In this document: positions 1 to 4,474 of the stretch, piece by piece
Layout of the letters: every line of letters begins with the position of its first letter
Position numbering within the stretch: position 1 is the first letter of the stretch
NCBI GenBank assembly: GCA_030604165.1
Contig: JAUVWK010000225.1
Span: 1-5,218, forward strand
Source of the DNA: Alphaproteobacteria bacterium
GTDB taxonomy: Bacteria > Pseudomonadota > Alphaproteobacteria > UBA828
Direction of reading: 5' to 3'
Length of the DNA stretch: 5,218 nt
The notes under the pieces: model-generated
The model's database searches: none
What the model was told of the DNA's origin: nothing
The model's input: the letters and a program-made list of their open reading frames with translations, nothing else
Position numbers and translations under genes: made by a program

Positions 1-95
1 ACAGCGACACGGATGGCTACACGGTCATTGCCACCACCACCACCGCCATCGCCGTCAGCGATATCGAGATCGTGGCGTCGGGCGCACAGGCATAA
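1..95 (+). CDS. 3' end of an unidentified protein (partial)
   Basis: The gene enters from the left edge. Its reading frame begins at base 3 and runs 30 codons to a TAA at 93-95. The visible tail starts SDTDGYTVIA, runs through four threonines in a row, and ends VASGAQA. About 25 of the 30 codons end in G or C, as expected for a real gene in this GC-rich DNA, and the codons look better than those of the overlapping frame that continues into pstS. The beta-like, Thr/Ala/Val-rich tail would suit a secreted or surface protein, but no family can be named from 30 residues. It converges on pstS, with 25 bp between the two stop codons. Confidence 0.6.
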   Translation, partial: SDTDGYTVIATTTTAIAVSDIEIVASGAQA

Positions 96-117
96 GCCGA
101 ACGCCTTTGCGCTCGGC
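96..117. terminator. Hairpin between two convergent genes
   Basis: The 25-bp gap between the stop codons of the left-edge gene and pstS holds an inverted repeat. GCCGA (96-100) pairs with TCGGC (113-117). CGC (102-104) pairs with GCG (109-111) around a CTTT loop, leaving one A/C mismatch. No T-run follows on either strand, so it is not a textbook intrinsic terminator. The position suggests a shared transcription end or a barrier to readthrough. Confidence 0.4.
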
Positions 118-120
118 CGC

Positions 121-1167
121 TCACATTCTGAGCGGTGTGAAGGCGAGGGCCGCGTCCCGTACCGCGTCACGCTCCTCGTCGGGCAAGGGAATCAGCCCCT
201 TATCGGTGAGATAGCCGTACGGCCCCGCCGCCTCCTCGTCGGTGAAGGCGTCGATGAAGGCCTCGATGCCCGGAATTACGCCGACATGGGCGTTTTTCAC
301 GTAGAAATACATCGAACGCGAGACCGGATAGCTGCCGTCAGCAACCGTATCGAGCGTGGGCTCGACGCCCTCGACCAGGCTGCCCTGCACGCGGTCGCGG
401 TTTTGATCGAGGAAGCTGAAGCCGAAGATCCCGACCGCGCTCGGATTGGCGTTCAGCTTTTGCACGATCAGATTATCGTTCTCGCCCGCCTCGACATAGG
501 CGCCGTCCTCGCGGATGGCGTGGCAGATCGCCTTGAACCGCATTTTGTCCGACTTCTTCAACGCCGCCGAGTCGGGAAAGATCTTGCAGCCGCCCTCCAT
601 GGCCAGCTCCACGAACGCATCCCGGGTGCCGGAGGTGGGCGGCGGCCCCAGCACCTCGATCTTGGCATCGGGCAGCGCGGCGTCGATGTCGCGCCAGCGG
701 CGGTGCGGATTGGGCACCAGCGCGCCGTCGATGGGAACGTCCTTGGCCAAGGCCAAAAACACCTGGGCGAGCGTGAGCGCCAGGCGCGGCGATTTACGTG
801 AATTGGCCAGAACGATGCCGTCGTAGCCGATCTTGACTTCGGTGATCTCGCTGACCCCGTTCTTCAAGCAGTGCGCCACCTCGGACGCCTTGATGCGGCG
901 CGAGGCGTTGGTGATGTCGGGATGAGCGACACCGATGCCCGTGCAAAACAGCTTCAAGCCGCCGCCCGTGCCGGTGCTCTCGACGACCGGCGTCTTGAAC
1001 CAGGCGCCTCGCCCAAACTCCTCGGCCACCGCGGTGGAGAACGGATAGACGGTGGATGAGCCGACGATACGAATTTGATCGCGCGCTTGGGCGGTGGCGG
1101 TGAGCGCCGCTGCCGCGGCGATGGCGAGAGCCGCGGCTAGGGCGAACGCGAGCGATTTTCTGATCAA
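121..1167 (-). CDS. pstS: Phosphate ABC transporter, periplasmic phosphate-binding protein PstS
   Basis: PstS captures inorganic phosphate in the periplasm and delivers it to the PstCAB high-affinity importer. From the chosen start the protein has 348 residues. An Arg/Lys start, an Ala/Leu-rich core and AQA|RD near residue 28 form a signal peptide. The phosphate-binding loops are visible: GSSTVYPF at 36-43, ESTGTGGG at 63-70 and SGTRD at 179-183. I chose the TTG at 1167-1165 because GGAG (1177-1174) in a strong Shine-Dalgarno run (AAGGAGAGG) lies 6 nt upstream and the signal peptide then starts normally. The ATG at 1194-1192 would add nine residues ahead of the signal peptide, has no ribosome binding site, and places that Shine-Dalgarno inside the gene. 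A Pho box lies about 85 bp upstream. No pst gene follows, because the next gene converges on it. The family call is secure; the start is probable. Confidence 0.95.
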   Translation of the reverse strand: MIRKSLAFALAAALAIAAAAALTATAQARDQIRIVGSSTVYPFSTAVAEEFGRGAWFKTPVVESTGTGGGLKLFCTGIGVAHPDITNASRRIKASEVAHCLKNGVSEITEVKIGYDGIVLANSRKSPRLALTLAQVFLALAKDVPIDGALVPNPHRRWRDIDAALPDAKIEVLGPPPTSGTRDAFVELAMEGGCKIFPDSAALKKSDKMRFKAICHAIREDGAYVEAGENDNLIVQKLNANPSAVGIFGFSFLDQNRDRVQGSLVEGVEPTLDTVADGSYPVSRSMYFYVKNAHVGVIPGIEAFIDAFTDEEAAGPYGYLTDKGLIPLPDEERDAVRDAALAFTPLRM

Positions 1168-1238
1168 GATCCTCTCCTTCGAATCCTTGGCCATGGAACC
1201 ATGCCGGCGCGCAAGTTACCGCTCACTCCGCGACGGTT

Positions 1239-1269
1239 TTGATACGGGTTGATGACAGTTCGGTGACAA
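1239..1269 (-). promoter_or_regulatory. Pho box (PhoB site) and candidate -10 for pstS
   Basis: Read on the - strand, TTGTCAC (1269-1263) and CTGTCAT (1258-1252) are two 7-bp direct repeats separated by CGAA, giving the 11-bp period of a PhoB box. Seven bases further on, TATCAA (1244-1239) could serve as the -10, with the box replacing the -35 as in other Pho promoters. The site is about 85 bp upstream of the pstS TTG. It predicts induction of pstS by the PhoR/PhoB system when phosphate is scarce. The repeats are directly visible; binding is inferred from the consensus. Confidence 0.8.
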
Positions 1270-1346
1270 TGGAAATGTGGTGCGGTCCTAAGTAGGCGCT
1301 AATTGTCCTAATTTCGAAGGCCAGCTATCTGAAACTCGGGTGGCTA

Positions 1347-1610
1347 ATGCGAGAGCCGCTTGAGCAGCTTCGAGAGGGGCCGCGCGAAAAAATTGCGGCG
1401 GGCCAAGAGCGCCTGTGGGCTTGGTATCAAGATATGAAACTGCGTGAAACCTTAGACGCCATTCTCGCCGGAAGGGACGTCGTTACCACGGAGAGTTCAC
1501 CGCAATCGGAACAACATCAGGAAACGCGTCGCCAATTAGTGGGCTCAACTGATCCGCAATATGACGTTCCACACCGTCCCGGTTGTTTGCCGACACGGAT
1601 GCCCAGGTAA
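1347..1610 (+). CDS. Possible small ORF or gene remnant, unknown function
   Basis: An 87-codon frame starts at ATG 1347. The first 45 codons read like a soluble, charged helix (LEQLREGPREKIAAG, then LWAWYQDMKLRETLDAILAG). The last 43 codons lie antisense to the end of the GIY-YIG-type gene, and there the translation looks like an ordinary shadow. No good ribosome binding site precedes the ATG; CGGGTGG is the nearest purine-rich run. One reading is a real gene cut short when the GIY-YIG segment arrived. The other is chance. I recognise no family. Confidence 0.2.
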   Translation: MREPLEQLREGPREKIAAGQERLWAWYQDMKLRETLDAILAGRDVVTTESSPQSEQHQETRRQLVGSTDPQYDVPHRPGCLPTRMPR

Positions 1611-1842
1611 CGCGCAGGACGCCATATTTCTTGTAGGCGAGAACTTTTTTGTCCGCGCGGTGCGCTGTTAGGCGAGCTTTGATATCGCCCTGGCCGACCC
1701 GTACAACCCGGCTTGAGTTGCCATCGTGCCATATGATGTAAACCCCGGCGGCGGTGACATTTGAAATATTGACCGTTTCGAAGGAACACCAGTTCGTCCC
1801 CTTGTCACACTTAATCCATTTTATCTGTAACACTAAGGGCAT
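1483..1842 (-). CDS. Small GIY-YIG-superfamily-like protein
   Basis: The protein has 119 residues and looks like a minimal single-domain GIY-YIG nuclease-fold protein. GVYIIW at 33-38 corresponds to the GIY strand and VRVGQG at 47-52 to the YIG strand. IKARLTAHR at 54-62 carries the conserved Arg57 and His61, and VERHIADQL at 91-99 carries the Glu (E92) that would bind metal. The C-terminus, PLIGDAFPDVVPIAVNSPW, is well formed and probably complete. The second motif reads RVG, so the usual second catalytic tyrosine is absent and nuclease activity is uncertain. The start is ambiguous: ATG at 1842 has AAAGG directly against it, whereas GTG at 1833 (codon 4) has AGGA 8 nt upstream. GC is about 50% by hand count over 1621-1830, clearly below the neighbouring genes, which suggests horizontal gain. 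No partner gene is evident. Confidence 0.75.
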   Translation of the reverse strand: MPLVLQIKWIKCDKGTNWCSFETVNISNVTAAGVYIIWHDGNSSRVVRVGQGDIKARLTAHRADKKVLAYKKYGVLRVTWASVSANNRDGVERHIADQLSPLIGDAFPDVVPIAVNSPW

Positions 1843-2191
1843 CCTTTACGGCTGGGATGGTTCGGTGGTTAGGGCGTCCTAGTAAACCAGCTTGAAACTG
1901 CTCTCTCATATCTGAAGCCACGGTTTGCCGCTAGGAGCGTGCGGCCTCGGTTGGCCCTGTGCGATGGCCGGCCATCGCGAGCCGTGCGCAACGCCGTCCG
2001 AAAGCCTTGGCAAGCCGTCCCTATGAGCCATTATTACCGCTCCTTGGTACTACGCATGCACGAATGATATTTGCCGAATGCTTTTCCTGCTCGGGATGCG
2101 AACCGCCAGCCCCGATCAAAAATACTCGTTCCGGTCTCCTCACGGGAGACCACATAGCCGATAATTTTTATAGTCGCGTGGCAACGCCCGC
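1843..2191. other. Gene-poor stretch between the GIY-YIG-type gene and arsR
   Basis: No convincing long gene lies here. It holds a 41-codon - strand ORF (listed separately), a perfect 7-bp hairpin (GGTCTCC 2133-2139, GGAGACC 2145-2151, loop TCACG), and one copy of a 17-bp sequence (2036-2052) that recurs at 5130-5146. Frames of 64 codons (- strand, 2034-2228) and 78 codons (+ strand, 1959-2195) are open, but they have mixed codon use and no recognisable domain. The stretch shares the lower GC of the GIY-YIG-type gene and may belong to the same foreign or decayed segment. Confidence 0.5.
1906..2031 (-). CDS. Possible 41-residue protein, unknown function
   Basis: ATG at 2031-2029 opens 41 codons ending in TGA at 1908-1906. 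AAGGAG lies 8 nt upstream of the ATG, as good a ribosome binding site as any in the window. The peptide is Arg/Pro/Gly-rich, starting MAHRDGLPRLSDGV and ending PSGKPWLQI, with no membrane segment or known domain. About two thirds of codons end in G/C and several rare Arg codons (AGG, CGA) occur, which is weaker than for the clear genes. A 64-codon - strand frame (2228-2034) stops 2 nt before this ATG, so the two could be a translationally coupled pair. It may equally be chance. Confidence 0.2.
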   Translation of the reverse strand: MAHRDGLPRLSDGVAHGSRWPAIAQGQPRPHAPSGKPWLQI

Positions 2192-2219
2192 TTGACAAGC
2201 CGCCGCGCAAGACAATATT
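2192..2219 (+). promoter_or_regulatory. Candidate sigma-70 promoter of the arsR operon
   Basis: A perfect -35 hexamer, TTGACA (2192-2197), is followed after 16 bp by AATATT (2214-2219), which matches the -10 consensus at four of six positions. The usual distance from the -10 puts the transcript start at about 2226-2227, on or next to the A of the arsR ATG. There is no Shine-Dalgarno before that ATG, so the mRNA is probably leaderless. Confidence 0.6.
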
Positions 2220-2234
2220 TAACCACATGGTTAA
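2219..2234. promoter_or_regulatory. Palindromic operator over the arsR start codon
   Basis: TTAACCA (2219-2225) and TGGTTAA (2228-2234) form a perfect inverted repeat around a CA centre. The palindrome covers the end of the -10 element, the predicted transcript start and the ATG with the Val codon after it. A winged-helix ArsR dimer bound here would block RNA polymerase, so self-repression is the natural reading. Many related regulators also begin Met-Val, which fits an operator built into the start codon. The palindrome is seen; binding is inferred. Confidence 0.65.
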
Positions 2235-2577
2235 TCATTCAGCGACGTCCTTGGACAGCACATTCTCGGCGCTTTCCGACCCCACGCGGCGGGCGATCCT
2301 GGCCCGGCTCGCCGAGGGGGAGGTGTCGGTGTCGGACTTGGCGGCGCCGTTCGCGGTGTCGTTGCCCGCCATCTCGCGTCAATTGCGCGTCCTCGAAACC
2401 GCCGGCTTGATCGCGCGCCGCAAGGACGGGCGCGTCCATCATTGCCGCCTGAAGGCCGAGCCCATGCGCGAGGCGGTGGCTTGGATCGAGCGCTACCGAC
2501 GCTTTTGGGATGAGCAATTCGAGGCGCTGGCCGAATATCTAAAACGGACCGAAGAAGAGGAGAAAAACCGATGTTGA
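2227..2577 (+). CDS. ArsR-family winged-helix transcriptional repressor
   Basis: A 116-residue DNA-binding regulator. The DPTRRAIL signature (18-25) is followed by a helix-turn-helix at about 33-56, with the recognition helix in LPAISRQLRVLE. The wing is RRKDGRVHHCRL (64-75). The ArsR metal-site motif (ELCVCDL) is replaced by EVSVSDL and the only cysteines are 73 and 116, so it is not a classical arsenic or metal sensor. It belongs to the subgroup paired with SRPBCC/AHSA1 proteins, whose inducers are mostly unknown. ATG 2227 is chosen because DPTRRAIL sits at the normal distance, though no Shine-Dalgarno precedes it. Its TGA overlaps the next gene by 7 bp, which implies co-translation. Confidence 0.92.
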   Translation: MVNHSATSLDSTFSALSDPTRRAILARLAEGEVSVSDLAAPFAVSLPAISRQLRVLETAGLIARRKDGRVHHCRLKAEPMREAVAWIERYRRFWDEQFEALAEYLKRTEEEEKNRC

Positions 2578-3026
2578 AGGCGCAAACCATGGAAGACTGC
2601 GGGCTTGAGATGCGTCGCGTTTTTCAAGCGCGCCGGGAAACCGTCTTCCGCGCCTGGACGGACCGGGACGAGCTGGCGAACTGGTGGGGACCTAAGGGTT
2701 TCACGGCCCACATCGACACCTTCGACCCGAAGCCCGGCGGCGCCTACCGCATCGACATGCGTTCGCCCGAAGGCGAAAGCCATTGGCTCCATGGCAAATT
2801 TCGCGCCGTGGAGCCGCACGAGCGGCTGGTGCTGACTTGGATTTGGGAACAAGGCGCCATGGCCGGTCACGAAATGCTGGTGACGGTCGAGTTCGCCGCG
2901 CTCGACGGTGCGACCGAGATTCGACTACTCCATGAACGCTTGCCCAGCGAAGCGGCCCGCGAGGCTCACAACGAGGGCTGGAGCGGCTCGTTCGAATGCC
3001 TAACCGATTGCCTGGCGGCCACCTGA
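2571..3026 (+). CDS. SRPBCC / AHSA1-type START-like ligand-binding protein
   Basis: A 151-residue single-domain protein of the SRPBCC (Bet v 1-like) fold, in the AHSA1/CalC-related group. These small cytoplasmic proteins have a deep hydrophobic pocket. Family landmarks are RVFQARRETVFRAWTD (16-31), the strongly conserved WWGPKGF (38-44), GGAYRIDMRSPEG (56-68), GKFRAVEPHERLVLTW (75-90) and the C-terminal EGWSGSFECL (135-144) of the long closing helix. ATG 2571 has GAGGAG 8 nt upstream, inside arsR, and overlaps the arsR stop. A second Met at codon 7 has a worse spacing. Co-translation with ArsR implies it acts in the same response, perhaps binding the inducer or a toxic organic compound; the ligand cannot be told from sequence. 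The length is normal for the family. Confidence 0.93.
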   Translation: MLKAQTMEDCGLEMRRVFQARRETVFRAWTDRDELANWWGPKGFTAHIDTFDPKPGGAYRIDMRSPEGESHWLHGKFRAVEPHERLVLTWIWEQGAMAGHEMLVTVEFAALDGATEIRLLHERLPSEAAREAHNEGWSGSFECLTDCLAAT

Positions 3027-3063
3027 GGCCGTAGGGACGGACGGTCGACCCGATTGCCTGCCC

Positions 3064-3080
3064 GCTCGGTCATGGCGAGC
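3064..3080 (+). other. Small hairpin after the arsR operon
   Basis: GCTCG (3064-3068) pairs with CGAGC (3076-3080) over a 7-nt loop. A T-rich stretch begins only about 13 nt later (3093-3113). It could help end the arsR-SRPBCC transcript, but the stem is short and the T-run is not adjacent, so this is a weak call. Confidence 0.25.
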
Positions 3081-3102
3081 ATCGGTGAGAGCTTTGATTT
3101 AT

Positions 3103-3136
3103 TTGGTTTTTTAGCGTGGTTGGTTTCTTAACGTGG
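3103..3136 (+). repeat. 2 x 17-bp tandem repeat upstream of the GST gene
   Basis: TTGGTTTTTTAGCGTGG (3103-3119) is followed directly by TTGGTTTCTTAACGTGG (3120-3136), with 15 of 17 bases identical. The second copy runs into the GGAGG ribosome binding site of the GST gene. Its place and T-rich character suggest a regulator site or promoter part. No clear -35/-10 pair was found; TTGGTT (3103-3108) with TCTTAA (3126-3131) is only a weak fit. Confidence 0.7.
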
Positions 3137-3150
3137 AGGGGGAAAGAACG

Positions 3151-3780
3151 ATGACAGAGGTTGTTTTGCACGGCTTCGCGGGGAGCACCTATGTGCGCAC
3201 CGTACGGCTCGCCTGCGAGGAGAAGGGCGTGCCTTATGCCGTCACCGAATTGGCTTTCGGCTCCGACGAACACAGAGCGCTTCACCCGTTTCTCAAAATG
3301 CCGGCCATGGTGCACGGTGACGTGCACTTGTTCGAGGCTATCGCCATCGCCCGCTATGTCGATGAGGCCTTCGACGGCCCGCCCTTGCAACCGGCGGAGC
3401 CGGTGGCGCGGGCGCTGATGACCCAGTGGATCAGCGCCATCGTCGATTACGTATACCCGGTGCTGGTGCGGGGCCTGGTGCTGCCGCGCCTGGTTTACCC
3501 GTCGCGCGGCACACCGGTGGATGAAGCCGCGCTGAAGGCCAATTTGACCGAGGTGGCGTATCAACTGAGCGTGCTCGACGGCGCTTTGCGGGAAAGTCCC
3601 TATTTCGCCGGCAACGCGCTCAGCCTGGCCGATTTGTTCGCCGTGCCGATCCTGGCCTATGTGGCGGCAACGCCGGAGGGCAGCGCGGCGCTCGAGCGTT
3701 GCGCGGCCGTCGCCCGCTGGCAAGAGACCATGGCGGCGCGCCAGAGCTTCGGCGCGACACAACCCCAATTAGCGGCATAG
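3151..3780 (+). CDS. Glutathione S-transferase family protein
   Basis: A 209-residue cytosolic GST, which conjugates glutathione to electrophiles or uses it as a cofactor. The N-terminal thioredoxin-like half has GSTYVRTVRLACEEKGVPY (11-29), with Ser12 at the usual glutathione-activating position. FLKMPAMV carries the cis-proline (Pro51), and LFEAIAIARY (60-69) is the glutathione-contact motif, with Glu62-Ala in place of the common Glu-Ser. The helical C-terminal half holds YFAGNALSLADLFAVP, with the Ser158/Asp161 N-capping box. ATG 3151 follows a GGAGG-containing run (3135-3142) at about 8 nt; an in-frame GTG at 3133 overlaps that site and is rejected. The last codons, QLAA and stop, lie in the first of three 21-bp tandem repeats, so the C-terminus may have been altered by the repeat. 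It lies 124 bp after the SRPBCC gene on the same strand and may be controlled together with it. Confidence 0.92.
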   Translation: MTEVVLHGFAGSTYVRTVRLACEEKGVPYAVTELAFGSDEHRALHPFLKMPAMVHGDVHLFEAIAIARYVDEAFDGPPLQPAEPVARALMTQWISAIVDYVYPVLVRGLVLPRLVYPSRGTPVDEAALKANLTEVAYQLSVLDGALRESPYFAGNALSLADLFAVPILAYVAATPEGSAALERCAAVARWQETMAARQSFGATQPQLAA

Positions 3781-3827
3781 CGGGCCCAATTGGCGGCATA
3801 GCGGGCCCAATTGGCGGCGAAGCGGGC
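3765..3827 (+). repeat. Three 21-bp tandem repeats overlapping the GST stop codon
   Basis: Units are 3765-3785, 3786-3806 and 3807-3827, each beginning CCAATT and ending GCGGGC. Units 1 and 2 differ at one base (A/G at unit position 7). Unit 3 matches unit 2 except that AT becomes GA at positions 13-14. The period is seven codons, so the GST frame reads QLAA-stop in unit 1, QLAA-stop again in unit 2, and QLAAK with no stop in unit 3. The 21-bp length is typical of plasmid iterons, but no rep gene is in view. Confidence 0.9.
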
Positions 3828-3840
3828 GCAACAAGAAAAT

Positions 3841-4448
3841 AGGGGCGTCAAGCGCGGCCCGCCGCTGGACCCGATGGGTCCAGCCAAGGCTGCTCCTGAC
3901 GCCCCTGGAGCGATCGGCTCCAAGTTCGGGAGCGATCGACACCGGCCCGCGCGGCAGTATTCCGCGTCCCGCCGCGAGGCGCCGATCAGGGCCCGTAACC
4001 GGATTGCTCCGCCCGCCCGAATCTGCCCGGAACCGAATGGCCGCGCGCTCCGCCAAGCTCACGACCACCGACGACTTAGGCACGCCGGCGCGACCTGCTG
4101 GAACCCCTGTGCGGTCGGTCCCTGGGAGGACCCGACCAACCGCACGCGGCGGGACCGTCCCTGGAGACGGATAGAGCCGCCGACGAGGCCGAAACCAGAG
4201 CTTAGGAAAGCTCTCGTGTGACCCCGCATATGGGTCTGGCGCGCGCCTAAAGCGCCACCTATCACCGGGCTCGCGGCCACCATGGCGGCGCCGACAAGCC
4301 CGGCGGGGCAGACCCGCTACATGACGAGCGGACCCTGTGGGAAACCGCAAAGACAACCGCGCGGTCCTGAAATCGACGCCCCTCGGGGCTCTATCCAACA
4401 CCCCACCGGCTGAACCACGGACGGCTCCCCCACTCCCGTGGACCCGGT
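3841..4448 (+). ncRNA. Candidate large structured RNA (GC-rich, many stems)
   Basis: No frame here looks like protein, yet strong stems follow one another. They are 3841-3850/3897-3906 (10 bp) enclosing 3864-3872/3876-3884 (9 bp); 3906-3911/3917-3922; 4109-4121/4128-4145 (13 bp with bulges); 4146-4150/4176-4180 enclosing 4155-4159/4166-4170; 4197-4203/4208-4214 (loop AGGA); 4232-4238/4309-4315, closing a junction with 4239-4242/4252-4255 and 4265-4271/4297-4303; a 5-bp stem with a GAAA loop within 4335-4350; and 4405-4409/4444-4448 enclosing 4415-4420/4436-4441. The + strand is favoured: unpaired stretches there are A-rich (84 A to 47 T over 4021-4440), and the GAAA stem has a G-U pair on + but a C-A clash on -. 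Against this, the - strand has a U-rich tail just past the 3841 stem. Motifs of tmRNA, RNase P, SRP and 6S RNA were not seen. Confidence 0.35.
3907..3938 (+). repeat. Direct repeat GGAGCGATCG, two copies
   Basis: GGAGCGATCG occurs at 3907-3916 and again at 3929-3938, a 22-bp period close to that of the 21-bp repeats to the left, though the sequence is different. The first copy is also the left arm and loop of a 6-bp hairpin (3906-3911 with 3917-3922), so the two copies could compete for one pairing partner. Confidence 0.6.
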
Positions 4449-4474
4449 CATGATTCGACGAAATGCCGGTAGTT

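Noticed and set aside
13..801. 262-codon + strand frame antisense to pstS
   Set aside because: The opposite strand encodes a clear PstS with signal peptide and binding motifs; this frame is its shadow.
2088..2112. Possible tRNA T-arm on the - strand (GGTTCGCATCC)
   Set aside because: The flanking bases do not form the 5-bp T-stem, and no acceptor or anticodon arm can be placed around it.
1959..2195. 78-codon + strand frame upstream of arsR
   Set aside because: It runs through the arsR promoter, has no ribosome binding site and shows no recognisable domain.
3133..3150. GTG start six codons upstream for the GST gene
   Set aside because: It overlaps the GGAGG ribosome binding site that serves ATG 3151 and would add residues before the first beta strand.
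3070..3768. 232-codon - strand frame antisense to the GST gene
   Set aside because: His/Arg-rich shadow of a clear GST; no start signal or domain.
3765..3827. CRISPR array
   Set aside because: The three units abut with no spacers and there is no cas gene; this is a plain tandem repeat.
3811..4221. + strand open frame continuing the GST frame after two amber codons
   Set aside because: The 136-codon sequence is basic, proline-rich and without domain features. The apparent TTG start lies inside repeat unit 3. RNA structure explains the sequence better.
3769..4401. Long - strand open frame of 210 codons
   Set aside because: The translation is Arg/Pro/Gly-rich low-complexity with no domain. 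Its end is the antisense of the 21-bp repeats, and no ribosome binding site precedes it. Open frames of this length are common in GC-rich DNA.
3841..4448. tmRNA, RNase P RNA, SRP RNA or a group I/II intron
   Set aside because: I looked for a tmRNA tag like ANDN...LAA, the RNase P GAGGAAAGUCC core, the SRP GGAAGCAGC-type loop and intron domain V, and saw none on either strand.
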